Assembly: GCF_026686735.1 (NCBI RefSeq)
Contig: NZ_CP113432.1
Span: 1,302,001 to 1,366,000, forward strand
Direction: 5' to 3'
DNA: 64,000 nucleotides
DNA from: Pseudomonas triclosanedens
GTDB taxonomy: Bacteria > Pseudomonadota > Gammaproteobacteria > Pseudomonadales > Pseudomonadaceae
Made by a program: the position numbers and the translations under genes. A model generated the notes under the pieces. It did no database searches, was not told the DNA's origin, and was given only the letters and a program-made list of their open reading frames with translations. This document shows positions 36,831 through 45,921 of the stretch, piece after piece (position 1 is the first letter of the stretch; every line of letters begins with the position of its first letter).

Positions 36831-39790
36831 ACACTGCCACGCTGGAACAGGTGCTCGCCGCAACCGGCTACCTGCCGGACGGGCGACCCGCGCCCGGCCT
36901 TCGGTTGGGGGCTGAGGCGCAGTCCTCGCGCCACGGCCGCGTTTTTGTTCCGGACGCATTGTGGCGCAGCGCGTCGTCGTTGACCGTCTACTTCAAGTTT
37001 GAGCAAAGCGCGCCTGCAGACGATCTGGTCAGCCAGTGGCGACGAGAGGTCTGGAACGAGGGGTTCGCGCCGTTGCTGTGGGTGATCTCGCCGCAGCGTA
37101 TCGACCTGTACAACGGTTTCGGCACGCCCGCGAAAGAAGGCGATGCCCAGAGACATTTGATTCGGCGTTTCGAGAACATCGAAGCTTCGCTTCATGAACT
37201 GGACGAGTTGGCCGGCCGACTGGCGATCGAGACAGGCCAATTCTGGGCCCAGGTGCCGGCCATCGATCGCAAGACCAGCGTCGATCAGAAGCTCCTGTCT
37301 GACCTTGGATGTCTCGAACGCGATTTGGTCGCAGGCAATCTCGCGCGCGATGCGGCGCAGGCCTTGATTGGGCGCGTGATCTTCACCCAGTACCTGATTG
37401 ACCGCGAGATCGTCAGTGCGGCGCGGTTGAAGCGGGTATGCGGCCCCACGGCGTTGCCGGCGATCCTGCGCGACCGGCCAGCGACCAGCAAGCTGTTCGC
37501 ATGGCTGGCCCAGACCTTCAACGGCGATATGTTTCCGCCCTCGTCGGTGAAAACGACACCAGCAGCTCACCATTTGACGCGGGTTGCGGAGTTCCTGGAG
37601 GCTGTCGATCCTGAAAGCGGGCAACTCAGCTTCTTCCCCTACCAGTTCGACGTGATTCCGGTCGAGCTCATCAGCTCGATCTACGAGCAGTTTGCACATG
37701 CTGAGCCGCAGACTGGAGGAAAGCGCACAGAAGCGTTGCGAAACGGCGTGCACTACACGCGACTGTCCGTCGTCTCGCTGGTCCTCGATGAGGTCATGGA
37801 TGGTCTATCTGGACGGGAGTCGGTGCTGGATTTGACGTGCGGCTCCGGTGTCTTCCTGGTCGAAGCGCTGCGGCGCTTGGTTCATCTTCGCTCGCAAGGT
37901 CAGCCGCTCACGAGGGAGCTGATCCGCTCGACGCTCTACGGGCAGGTGTATGGCGTAGACATTAGCGAAGCCGCGATTCGCGTCGCTGCGTTCAGCCTGT
38001 ACCTGGCTGCGCTTGAGCTGGACCCTGACCCGCAACCACCGCAGTCCCTGAAGTTCCAGCCATTGATCGGCAGGACATTGCTCGTCGGTGACGCTCGTAC
38101 TGTCGAACGTGATGGAGATGGCAAGGCCGTGCTGGCGACGCCGACAGGGCTGAAGCAGTTCGACCTTATCGTGGGCAATCCCCCTTGGAGCTTTAAGGGG
38201 CAGACAGGAACCGAAGCGCGGCGCAAGACCAGGGTTGCGGGCGTACCTGCGCAACCGCGCGGTGAAGGCTTGGATTTCGTGTTGCGAGCGGCGGAGTTCT
38301 CACATGAGAAGACCCGTTTCGGCATCATTCTTAGCGCGATGCCGTTCTTCAGCCGCAGCGGCACCGGCATGGCAGCAGCTCAGCATGTGATGCGAGCCGT
38401 GGCTCCGATCACCTTGGTAAATCTGTCCAATTTGTGCAGTTGGCTCTTCGCGACTGCAGCCATGCCCGCAGTGGTTCTCTTTGCCCGTCATCGACCGAAG
38501 CAGCGAACGGATCAGGTCACGGTCGTTCAGATCCCGTGGACGCCCAGCGGTGCAAGGACTCATTCGTTCGAGGTGGCGCCGAGTGACGTCATCACTTTGA
38601 CACTCGACGAGATCCAAGAACAGCCGTTGAAGCTCAAGGCAGCAGCCGTTGGCCGGCGCCGTGACCTCCTATTGCTGGATGACTTGACTTCGGCCCACAG
38701 AAATCTGGGCGAGCAACTCTCATTACTCGACACTACCTTCCAGGTTGGATTGATTCGCGGGGCCCCAGAAAATCAGACGCGCGATGCTCGCCCGCTAAAA
38801 GGATTGGATGTACTGCAAGTCAAAGACATGCAGCACTTCAACATTCCCGGTGATTTGCCGACTTTCAGCCAATCGAAGGCACAATGGCCACGATCGCGGG
38901 AGATATATCAAGCCCCGCTTCTCATCGTGAAGGAAATGCTTCTGGGGAGTCCGCGCGTCTTGGCGGCCGTCTCCGAGCGGGATCTCGTCTTCACGAACTC
39001 ATACTTCGCAGTGTCTCTTCCGAGAGGGCACACGCGGACGGCACATTTGCTTGCCACCGTGTTGAGTTCTGCTTTTGCGACATGGTTCTTCTATCTGACC
39101 GCTGCAGAGTTTGGAATCTACAAGAGGAAGCTGCTGGCTCGCGACCTCAGCTTCCTGCCGGTGCCTAATTTCACGAGCGCAGTGAAATCTGAGGCTGGCC
39201 AGCGCCTGCTGCAGATTGAGAAGAATCTGCGCGCCAACGGCACCGACGAGAGGGGATGGGCTGAACTGGACGAAGCTGTCTTCGATCTGTACGAACTGAA
39301 CGATGCCGACCGAACTGTCATTCGAGACGGCCTCCTTCGCGCCGGGTGGCAATGGGAAGCCGGCCGCGAATCATCCGTGGAGCCATCGGACAGTCGTACT
39401 GAGGTCACGGCGTATGCCAAGACGTTCCTGTCCGTTATCGAGGATTGGCTTTCCGTTCGCAATAAGCGGCACATGCGCGCCGAAGTGTTCGACTTGCCAA
39501 GCAGTTCGGCCTTGCGCGTCGTGCGCTTTGTCTTGGAAGAGGGGCCGGGTAATGCGAGCGTGAGCGTCGTGGCACCACAAGGCGAATTGGGTGAAGTACT
39601 GACACGTATCGGCAGGCGCCTGAAAGTCAAGATTGCGACCGCGCTCAGTGCAGAGCGGGAATTGCGAGTACACGGACGCAACGAAGTCGTGATCATCAAG
39701 CCAGCAGCGCGGCGCTACTGGATGGGCATAGCGGCACTGGAAGATGCCGATGCAGTGGTCGCGGAGAGCTTTTCAGGGGGCAAAGTTTGA
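36827..39790 (+). CDS. N6-adenine DNA methyltransferase (Eco57I/type IIG-like)
   Basis: This 987-residue protein begins at a GTG overlapping the HTH gene. Methylase motif I (VLDLTCGSGVFLVEAL) is at about residues 333-348, and the adenine-specific NPPW motif is at 451-454 (DLIVGNPPWSF). The region from about 650 to 820 (LLDTTFQVGLIRGAP, LFLPRGH-like SLPRGHTRTAHLLATVL) resembles a target-recognition part. The N-terminal third (FKFEQSAPADDLVSQW, WNEGFAPLLWVISPQ) resembles the nuclease-side domain of large type I/IIG enzymes, but no catalytic set is certain. The codon usage is visibly less GC-biased than that of the flanking ICE genes, which indicates separate acquisition. It probably marks self DNA for the next gene's nuclease. 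Confidence 0.82.
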   Translation: MNTATLEQVLAATGYLPDGRPAPGLRLGAEAQSSRHGRVFVPDALWRSASSLTVYFKFEQSAPADDLVSQWRREVWNEGFAPLLWVISPQRIDLYNGFGTPAKEGDAQRHLIRRFENIEASLHELDELAGRLAIETGQFWAQVPAIDRKTSVDQKLLSDLGCLERDLVAGNLARDAAQALIGRVIFTQYLIDREIVSAARLKRVCGPTALPAILRDRPATSKLFAWLAQTFNGDMFPPSSVKTTPAAHHLTRVAEFLEAVDPESGQLSFFPYQFDVIPVELISSIYEQFAHAEPQTGGKRTEALRNGVHYTRLSVVSLVLDEVMDGLSGRESVLDLTCGSGVFLVEALRRLVHLRSQGQPLTRELIRSTLYGQVYGVDISEAAIRVAAFSLYLAALELDPDPQPPQSLKFQPLIGRTLLVGDARTVERDGDGKAVLATPTGLKQFDLIVGNPPWSFKGQTGTEARRKTRVAGVPAQPRGEGLDFVLRAAEFSHEKTRFGIILSAMPFFSRSGTGMAAAQHVMRAVAPITLVNLSNLCSWLFATAAMPAVVLFARHRPKQRTDQVTVVQIPWTPSGARTHSFEVAPSDVITLTLDEIQEQPLKLKAAAVGRRRDLLLLDDLTSAHRNLGEQLSLLDTTFQVGLIRGAPENQTRDARPLKGLDVLQVKDMQHFNIPGDLPTFSQSKAQWPRSREIYQAPLLIVKEMLLGSPRVLAAVSERDLVFTNSYFAVSLPRGHTRTAHLLATVLSSAFATWFFYLTAAEFGIYKRKLLARDLSFLPVPNFTSAVKSEAGQRLLQIEKNLRANGTDERGWAELDEAVFDLYELNDADRTVIRDGLLRAGWQWEAGRESSVEPSDSRTEVTAYAKTFLSVIEDWLSVRNKRHMRAEVFDLPSSSALRVVRFVLEEGPGNASVSVVAPQGELGEVLTRIGRRLKVKIATALSAERELRVHGRNEVVIIKPAARRYWMGIAALEDADAVVAESFSGGKV

Positions 39791-40458
39791 GGATCCCCTA
39801 TGAGACACCTCCTGCACTGGGCAGAGAGTTCATTGAACTTGAGCCCGAGGTTGTGGCGGTCATTCTGCTGACACTGGCCGCAGGTTGGCAGCGAGCATGC
39901 GCAGCCGAGGACGTGAATGCCAACGCTGGAGAGGTAATCATGACCGAGCGCCTGCGAGACGGGATGCGCATTGCGCTGAAGAACTCCCCGTGGAAGCAGA
40001 TTATGGTGCTGCCTGGCACGGAATCGCGATCTAAAAGCAACGTGATGCTGCCAGACGGACGTACCGACATCCCGCTGGCGTTCGTCGAAATTTTCTTGCG
40101 CACGCAGGAGCATGATCCGCACGCGATCATCGAATGCAAACGAATCGCCGGGTCGGACACTCACTTGTGTCGAGAGTACGTCGTCGAGGGCATGGATCGA
40201 TTCATCCAGGAGAAGTACGGCGAGAATCATGCTATCGGCTTCATGGTGGGGTATGTTCTTGCCGGCGCTCCTTCGGAATCCGCGGATGGCGTCAACGCTT
40301 ACTTGAGAAGAGTTTCGCGCTCGGTAGATCGCCTCGCCCCGAGCGACATCAGTGACGGGACTTGGCAGAGCCTACATGCACGCTCCAAGCCGTCGATGCC
40401 GATTCGCTTACAGCATGCGTTTCTTGGGTTCGCGGGCACCTCAGCGTCCCGCACCTGA
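39787..40458 (+). CDS. Putative PD-(D/E)xK nuclease partner of the methylase
   Basis: This 223-residue protein has a candidate PD-(D/E)xK site: Glu49, Asp94 (DGRTDIPLAFVEI) and Glu116-x-Lys118 (HAIIECKRI). The proposed start is a TTG at 39787, overlapping the methylase stop as TTGA, with AGGGGG 7 bases upstream. An internal ATG at 39940 would remove Glu49 but keep the D/ExK pair. I did not recognise a named family. Its place directly after the methylase makes it the likely restriction or effector subunit. Codon usage matches the methylase rather than the ICE. Confidence 0.6.
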   Translation: MRIPYETPPALGREFIELEPEVVAVILLTLAAGWQRACAAEDVNANAGEVIMTERLRDGMRIALKNSPWKQIMVLPGTESRSKSNVMLPDGRTDIPLAFVEIFLRTQEHDPHAIIECKRIAGSDTHLCREYVVEGMDRFIQEKYGENHAIGFMVGYVLAGAPSESADGVNAYLRRVSRSVDRLAPSDISDGTWQSLHARSKPSMPIRLQHAFLGFAGTSASRT

Positions 40459-40601
40459 TCTCCGCCTCCGACAGGAGGCAATCACAACGCTCACAACGGC
40501 ATAGGGTATGAAACCGGCAGGGGCCGGATGCGGTTTCTTTGTCGCGCTAGATCGGCACTTGAAGTCGACTGTGACTTTGATCGACTCCAAGGACGCCCGA
40601 T

Positions 40602-41045
40602 ATGCCGGCCCCCGTCTTCAAGGCTTCGCCCCGGCTGCCGACCATCAGCATTGCGCCCGGGCTGTGGGCAGTGCTGTTCATGTTTACCCAGACTGCAGCA
40701 GCCGACGTGCTCGTCGTCACCGACAGCCACCATCCGGTTCAGGCCTCTGTCGGCGTGCGGGTCATCGAGCTGGACCTGCCGGCGCGCATCGAGGCCAAGA
40801 TCGCCACGGATCTGCCCAACGATCCTGACAAGGCGACTACTCTGGTGCGCCAGCGACTGCGCGATGGCGGCGATGCGCTACAACGCCGCATCGGCCATGC
40901 CTACCAAGGTGTCGCGGATGCCTGGGGACTGGGCATCGCCAAGATTCCCGCCGTGGTGGTCGATCGACGCTACGTGGTCTATGGCGAGCCCGACGTGTCC
41001 CGCGCCGTCGCGCGCATCAACGCCTACCGGAGCACGCAGCCATGA
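40602..41045 (+). CDS. ICE protein of TIGR03757 (PFL_4709) family
   Basis: This 147-residue exported protein has a signal segment (GLWAVLFMFTQTAAA) and a mature part beginning DVLVVTDSHHPVQ. The C-terminal IAKIPAVVVDRRYVVYGEPDV is a thioredoxin-like end similar to TrbC/TraW-associated proteins. It is a conserved mating-pair gene of the PAGI-2/ICEclc class. It overlaps the next gene as ATGA. Its role is presumably in pilus assembly in the periplasm. Confidence 0.82.
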   Translation: MPAPVFKASPRLPTISIAPGLWAVLFMFTQTAAADVLVVTDSHHPVQASVGVRVIELDLPARIEAKIATDLPNDPDKATTLVRQRLRDGGDALQRRIGHAYQGVADAWGLGIAKIPAVVVDRRYVVYGEPDVSRAVARINAYRSTQP

Positions 41046-41986
41046 GCCTCCTGCTGGCACGCCGGCGCCTGCGCGCCACCGCCGCCTCGCTGCTGCTGAG
41101 CGCGGCCACGTCGACATTCGCCCTGGACACCGCCACCATCGTCTCGTCGGCGCTGTCCCCCGACTGCCTCGAATACCGCGTGGTCGGAATCTGCTACTGG
41201 CTGTACTGCACGCCCTTCGGCTGCTCGGTGCGCACCTCCGTCAAGGTGCGCCACTACGTCCCCGATGCGGTGGTGTCGAGCTACTCGAACACCGGCGAAA
41301 ACCCGTGGCTGGAAGTCAGGGCGATGAGCATGCCCAACCCGAGCGCCAAGGCTGGCGGTGACGGCACGACCAATCACGACAACGAGAACAACCTCGCCAA
41401 GTTCAAGAACGCCGATGTCATCGGCCATCCGGCCGGGATGGTGTTCAGCCAGTTCGCCAGCGCCTCCGGTTACACCTGCGAAGGCGCGGGCACGGCCTTC
41501 ATGCCGTATCTGCTGAGCACGCTCGACACGATCGCCTGGCGCTACAACATCCCGGAAGCGTTCTATCCCGAAGCGCTCATCCCCGGCCGGCGCGAAATCG
41601 GTACGCGCACTGGCCTGAACCTCTGGGGCAACGTGTATCCCCGCGGTGGCTTCCTGCACCAGACCGACGACCACAAGAGCGGCGCCGTGGTCGCGCAGCG
41701 CGCGGGCGACATCGTGACGCGCCGCAACCAGATTCACGTGTATCAGCCCCTGCTGGCCAACGCCCGCGACGGCTACTGGCCGGCCGGCGCGCTGATGGAG
41801 ACCGACGCCTCGACGGGCAAGTGGCAGGAGCTGACGCCCACGCTCTCGAACAGTTGCGTGGTCTTCCCGCACAGCCGCACCCGCGTGCAGGCCCAGCAGG
41901 GCGACTACGCCTGGGCCTTGTGGCGGCCGTACTCCTGCTGCCGGCGCCGTGGCCAGGTCTTCCTCGGCAGCGTCGATTTCATGTGA
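41042..41986 (+). CDS. ICE TraU-like protein, TIGR03756 (PFL_4710) family
   Basis: This 314-residue protein has an N-terminal signal (TAASLLLSAATSTFALD) and a Cys-rich mature region (CLEYRVVGICYWLYCTPFGCS; Cys pairs again at CCRR). This is the TraU pattern. It would act in the periplasm in type IV secretion or pilus biogenesis. The many cysteines explain the DsbA-like gene in the same cluster. Both ends are intact. Confidence 0.85.
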   Translation: MSLLLARRRLRATAASLLLSAATSTFALDTATIVSSALSPDCLEYRVVGICYWLYCTPFGCSVRTSVKVRHYVPDAVVSSYSNTGENPWLEVRAMSMPNPSAKAGGDGTTNHDNENNLAKFKNADVIGHPAGMVFSQFASASGYTCEGAGTAFMPYLLSTLDTIAWRYNIPEAFYPEALIPGRREIGTRTGLNLWGNVYPRGGFLHQTDDHKSGAVVAQRAGDIVTRRNQIHVYQPLLANARDGYWPAGALMETDASTGKWQELTPTLSNSCVVFPHSRTRVQAQQGDYAWALWRPYSCCRRRGQVFLGSVDFM

Positions 41987-41996
41987 GGAACCCACG

Positions 41997-43403
41997 ATGA
42001 ACGCCTCCCTCCCTGACTTCCTGCGCCGCGCGAAGTCGCACCTGCGGGCCACGCTGCTCATGGCGGCCATCACGCTGGCCGTCGGCGCCGCCTGGGCGCA
42101 GACCCGCATCGACCCCAATGGCGTGAACGTCAGCGGCAGCGTGATCGGCGACGACGTGCTCTACAGCATCGGCGGCGGCCGGGCCGTGTCGATGGGTGGT
42201 GCCGGCAACATGCAAAGCATCGGCGTGGGGATCGGCTGGAACAGCAACCTGATCTGCGGCGACATGAGCATCACCACGACGCTGCAGAACCAGCTCAACG
42301 GCATCACCAACGGCTTCCAGACGATCATGAGCAACGTGATCCAGAACGCCACCAGCGCCGTGGCCTCGCTGCCGGCCCTGATCATCCAGCGCGCCGACCC
42401 GGGGCTCTACAACCTGCTGACCAACGGCATCCTCCAGGCGCGCCTGGACTTCGACCGCTCGAAGATGACCTGCCGGGCCATCGCCAATCGCATGGCGGAC
42501 ATGGCCGGCGGCCAGGCCGGCTGGGACCAGCTCGCCGAGGGGATGGCGCTGCGGGACGCGGTCAGCAGCACCGATGCCGTCTCCGCCATCGAGCAGGCCG
42601 AGTCCAACAAAGGGAACAACGGCGTGCCCTGGGTCGGCGGCGGCAATGCGGGCGGCTCCGGCCAGAGTTCGATCAAGGTGGTCGGCGATGTGACGCGCGC
42701 GGGCTACAACCTGCTCAACGGGCGCAGCGTCACCGATACTTCGTCGATCGCGCGCAGCGCCTGCGGCAACCGCCTGACCTGCCAGACCTGGTCGTCGCCT
42801 GGCGCGGCCGCGGCCTTTGCGAACCGCGTGCTCGGCGAACGCGAGCAACGCACCTGCGAAAACTGCACGAAGACCCAGACCACGCCTGGCGTCGGGCTCA
42901 CGCCAGTGATCCAGGAAGAGTACGAGACCAAGCTGCAGGTGCTGCAGGAGCTGGTGACGGGCGCCCGGCCGACGACGCCGGCCAATCTCGACGCGGCCGG
43001 CAGCAGCTCGCTGCCGATCACCCGCGGCGTGATCGAGGCCCTGCGGGACGAACCCGACCAGGACGTGCTGGGCAAGCGCCTGGCGTCGGAGGCGGCGCTG
43101 TCCAGCGTGCTGGAGAAGGCCTTGCTGCTGCAACGCACGTTGCTGACCGGCAAGAAGGAGCCGAACGTCGCCGCCAACGAACTGGCCGTGCAGGCGGTCG
43201 ACCAGGAGAACAGTGCGCTGGAGCAGGAGATCAACAACCTCAAGACCGAGCTGGAGCTGCGGCGCACGCTGGCCGGCAACTCGGCGATGGCGATCATCCA
43301 GCGCCACAGCACCCGCGCTGCTGGTTCGCGCGGCGTCTTCGAGGGCGACACCACGCGCGACCGTCTGCGGGAAGTCCAGAAGCCGCGGAGCGGTACGCCA
43401 TGA
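41997..43403 (+). CDS. ICE TraH-like protein, TIGR03755 (PFL_4711) family
   Basis: This 468-residue exported protein has a signal near residues 20-40 (LLMAAITLAVGAAWAQT). It is followed by GSVIGDDVLYSIGGG and a central Cys-containing region (TCRAIANRMADMAGGQAGW, RTCENCTKTQ), with a helical C-terminus. Start ATG 41997 lies 10 bp after the previous stop. It is a conserved member of the mating-pair cluster, and its stop overlaps the next gene as ATGA. Confidence 0.84.
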   Translation: MNASLPDFLRRAKSHLRATLLMAAITLAVGAAWAQTRIDPNGVNVSGSVIGDDVLYSIGGGRAVSMGGAGNMQSIGVGIGWNSNLICGDMSITTTLQNQLNGITNGFQTIMSNVIQNATSAVASLPALIIQRADPGLYNLLTNGILQARLDFDRSKMTCRAIANRMADMAGGQAGWDQLAEGMALRDAVSSTDAVSAIEQAESNKGNNGVPWVGGGNAGGSGQSSIKVVGDVTRAGYNLLNGRSVTDTSSIARSACGNRLTCQTWSSPGAAAAFANRVLGEREQRTCENCTKTQTTPGVGLTPVIQEEYETKLQVLQELVTGARPTTPANLDAAGSSSLPITRGVIEALRDEPDQDVLGKRLASEAALSSVLEKALLLQRTLLTGKKEPNVAANELAVQAVDQENSALEQEINNLKTELELRRTLAGNSAMAIIQRHSTRAAGSRGVFEGDTTRDRLREVQKPRSGTP

Positions 43404-43753
43404 GCCGGCTGGCCTGGCTGCGGCTGCCATGGCTGTTCAACCGCCGCGTCGGCGTGGCGCTGCTGTGGACCTTGCTGGTGGTCGCCGCCGCGGTGGCGGT
43501 GAACATCGCCGGCATCCACGTCGTCGGCGGCGTCGAGGGCTGGCAGCACTGGCTGCAGGCGCACGCCGGCCACTTCTTCGTGTGGCGGCTGTGCCTCTAC
43601 GGAGCGACGGCTTACGGCTGGTGGTGGATGCGTCGGCGCCTGTTGCGGCGGGAGCCGTCCCGCGAGACGCATCAGCGCCTGCTGCGCACGGAGATCGCGG
43701 CCGTGATCGCCGTGGTCGCGCTGGAAGCCAGCCAACTGCTGCGGCACGGCTGA
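43400..43753 (+). CDS. Small ICE membrane protein
   Basis: This 117-residue protein has three hydrophobic segments at about residues 18-40, 60-76 and 98-110 and Arg-rich cytoplasmic stretches (WWMRRRLLRREPSR). It begins at an ATGA overlap with the TraH-like gene and is followed by the TraG-N gene, so it is a member of the transfer operon. I do not recognise a named family. Confidence 0.72.
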   Translation: MSRLAWLRLPWLFNRRVGVALLWTLLVVAAAVAVNIAGIHVVGGVEGWQHWLQAHAGHFFVWRLCLYGATAYGWWWMRRRLLRREPSRETHQRLLRTEIAAVIAVVALEASQLLRHG

Positions 43754-43768
43754 GACCGGGAGGCAGGC

Positions 43769-45301
43769 ATGACGCTCTACACCACGGACTACCTGGAGTA
43801 TTACCTGACCCTGGTGGCTTGGGTGGTCAACAACGGCATCTGGAGCATCCTCGTGGCCAGCGGCGTGTTCGCGCTGCCGTTCGTGGCCATCGTGATCCAG
43901 GAATGGCTCAAGGCCCGCAGCGAAGGTGCGGACGAGGGCAACAAGGGCGTGCTGTCGTCGATGCGCATCGAGAACCGGGTGTGGGTGGCGATCGTGGTCA
44001 TCATGTTCGCGGGCATCCCGTTCATCCCGGTGGATCTCGCCACGATCAGGTTCGACACCACGCGCTCCGCGCAATGCCAGGTCAACGTCCCGCTGCCCAA
44101 CGACACGGGCTGGTCCAACGTCTACACGGCGCTCAACAACCAGAGCGCGCTGGTGCCGGTGTGGTGGTTCTTCATGCACGCCATCTCGAAGGCGGTCACC
44201 GGCGCCGCCGTGGCGGCGATTCCCTGTGGCACGGACCTGCGTCAGATTCGCATGGATGTGGATGCCACGCGCATCGACGATCCGGTGCTGGCACAGGAGG
44301 TCGCCGACTTCACGCACGACTGCTACGGGCCGTCGCGCGCCAAGCTGTTCATGAACCGGCCGACGCTTTCCGACGAGCAGATGAACGACGTCACCTGGAT
44401 CGGGTCGAGCTACTTCCTCGACACGCCCGGCTTCTATGACACCTATCGCGCCAAGACCCCACGCACGGGCTGGCCCTACGACGCGACCCGCGATGCAGGG
44501 CTGGCACAGGTGGACAGCGGCGGCGGCTATCCGTCCTGCCGGCAGTGGTGGGCCGATGGCGGCCAGGGACTGCGCAGCCGGCTGCTGGCACAGGTCGACC
44601 CGGACCTGCTGACCCGCATCGGGCGCTGGGCGGGCTTCCTGTCGCAGAGCGAGGTCAATGACTCGGTGATCCGCGCCGTCGTCTCACCGCGGCAGCAGAA
44701 GATGAACCAGGGCGCCGTCTACACCGATTACGGCGGCCAGATCGACAAGACGCTGCCAAACGTCGTCACGCGCGGCGCGAGCGACCTGGGGCTGACCGTC
44801 GGCTCGCTGGGCTTCTTTCCGGCGATGGACGTGGTGCGCCAGGCGCTGCCGATGGTGCTGACCATGCTCAAGATGGCGCTCGTCATCTGCATCCCGCTGG
44901 TGCTGCTGATCGGCACCTACGACCTGAAGACGGTGGTGACGGTGAGCTGCGTCCAGTTCGCGCTGTTCTTCGTGGACTTCTGGTTCCAGCTCGCGCGCTG
45001 GATCGACAGCACGATCCTGGACGCGCTCTACGGCTGGGGGTTTGGCGCGGACAGGCCGCACACGAACTTCGATCCGCTGATCGGCCTGAACAATGCGTTC
45101 GGTGACATGCTGCTGAACTTCGTCATGGCAACGATGTTCATCGTGTTGCCGACGTTCTGGGTCATGGCACTCGGATGGGCAGGCGTTCGCGCCGGAAACT
45201 TCCTGGGCGGTCTCATCACTGGCACGTCCGATGCAAAGTCGGCTGGGGGTAGTGGCTCTCGCCTTGCGATGACGGCTGTATCGAAAGGTGCTGCGAAGTA
45301 A
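43769..45301 (+). CDS. Conjugal transfer protein with TraG N-terminal domain
   Basis: This 510-residue inner-membrane protein has hydrophobic segments near residues 15-45, 75-100, 360-410 and 440-480. It matches the TraG N-terminal domain of ICE mating-pair proteins (start LYTTDYLEYYLTLVAWVVNNGIWS). It lacks the long periplasmic C-terminal part of F-plasmid TraG, as expected for this ICE class. GGGAGG precedes the ATG. The predicted role is mating-pair stabilisation or pilus assembly. Confidence 0.84.
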   Translation: MTLYTTDYLEYYLTLVAWVVNNGIWSILVASGVFALPFVAIVIQEWLKARSEGADEGNKGVLSSMRIENRVWVAIVVIMFAGIPFIPVDLATIRFDTTRSAQCQVNVPLPNDTGWSNVYTALNNQSALVPVWWFFMHAISKAVTGAAVAAIPCGTDLRQIRMDVDATRIDDPVLAQEVADFTHDCYGPSRAKLFMNRPTLSDEQMNDVTWIGSSYFLDTPGFYDTYRAKTPRTGWPYDATRDAGLAQVDSGGGYPSCRQWWADGGQGLRSRLLAQVDPDLLTRIGRWAGFLSQSEVNDSVIRAVVSPRQQKMNQGAVYTDYGGQIDKTLPNVVTRGASDLGLTVGSLGFFPAMDVVRQALPMVLTMLKMALVICIPLVLLIGTYDLKTVVTVSCVQFALFFVDFWFQLARWIDSTILDALYGWGFGADRPHTNFDPLIGLNNAFGDMLLNFVMATMFIVLPTFWVMALGWAGVRAGNFLGGLITGTSDAKSAGGSGSRLAMTAVSKGAAK

Positions 45302-45329
45302 GGAGCACTCTCTCGCGTTGATGCGGCAG

Positions 45330-45698
45330 CTACGGCACGTCGGGATCGCCCATGTCGATCCGCCAGTCATCTTTGTCGTACAGGCCGACGCCCGAGTGTC
45401 CGTCTCTAAGTTCCGGCTGCTTCTCGTCGTCCTCGTCGGCGTTCCGCGCGAGCCATGCGGCGACCACTGCAAAGGCCAGCAGCAGGACGAGCCAGGATAC
45501 GGTGTAGAGCAGCATGCCAAGTACGGCCAGCTTGACGATCCAGAGCACCGCCGTCGCCGCGCCCGCGGGCACCCCGCGCGTCACCAGCCAGCCGGCGACA
45601 CGCTGCTCGCGGCGCAGGTATCCACGCCAGGCACGGCCAGCCCCCCGGCCCAGCCGGTGGCTCCAGCGCCCGTTGTGCGTGTTGGTGGTCATGCTCAT
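45330..45698 (-). CDS. DUF3742 family ICE membrane protein
   Basis: This 122-residue protein is encoded opposite to the transfer genes, and convergent with them, as is standard for this gene in PAGI-2/ICEclc elements. It has one long hydrophobic stretch (AVLWIVKLAVLGMLLYTVSWLVLLLAFAVVAAW is visible in two parts, residues 48-82) and a polar acidic tail. Start ATG 45698 has GAGG at 4 bases; an ATG at 45692 is an alternative. The function is unknown. Confidence 0.78.
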   Translation of the reverse strand: MSMTTNTHNGRWSHRLGRGAGRAWRGYLRREQRVAGWLVTRGVPAGAATAVLWIVKLAVLGMLLYTVSWLVLLLAFAVVAAWLARNADEDDEKQPELRDGHSGVGLYDKDDWRIDMGDPDVP

Positions 45699-45907
45699 GT
45701 GCCTCGGCTTCAGTGGCGCCTCACCTCGCGGAGTGGCCGGTCGTGGCTTGCCCTCCAGCATAGACCGCGATCAGGAGGGCGGGTTGCGGCTGGCAGAGCC
45801 GGGTCGGCCTGGGTCGCAGGGCGATTAGATTCTGCACTATAAATCAAACCTTATGCTACTTTCTCTGCACGTTCTTGCAATGGCTCTAGGGGCTGATTGG
45901 ATTCCGT

Positions 45908-45921
45908 GTTATTTTTATAAC
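45908..45921. promoter_or_regulatory. Perfect palindrome at the AbiE start
   Basis: GTTAT-TTTT-ATAAC ends on the base before the proposed ATG at 45922, within a local AT-rich patch. AbiEi antitoxins repress their own promoter through inverted repeats, so this is a candidate operator and core-promoter site. The lack of a Shine-Dalgarno sequence suggests a leaderless or very short-leader mRNA. Confidence 0.45.
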
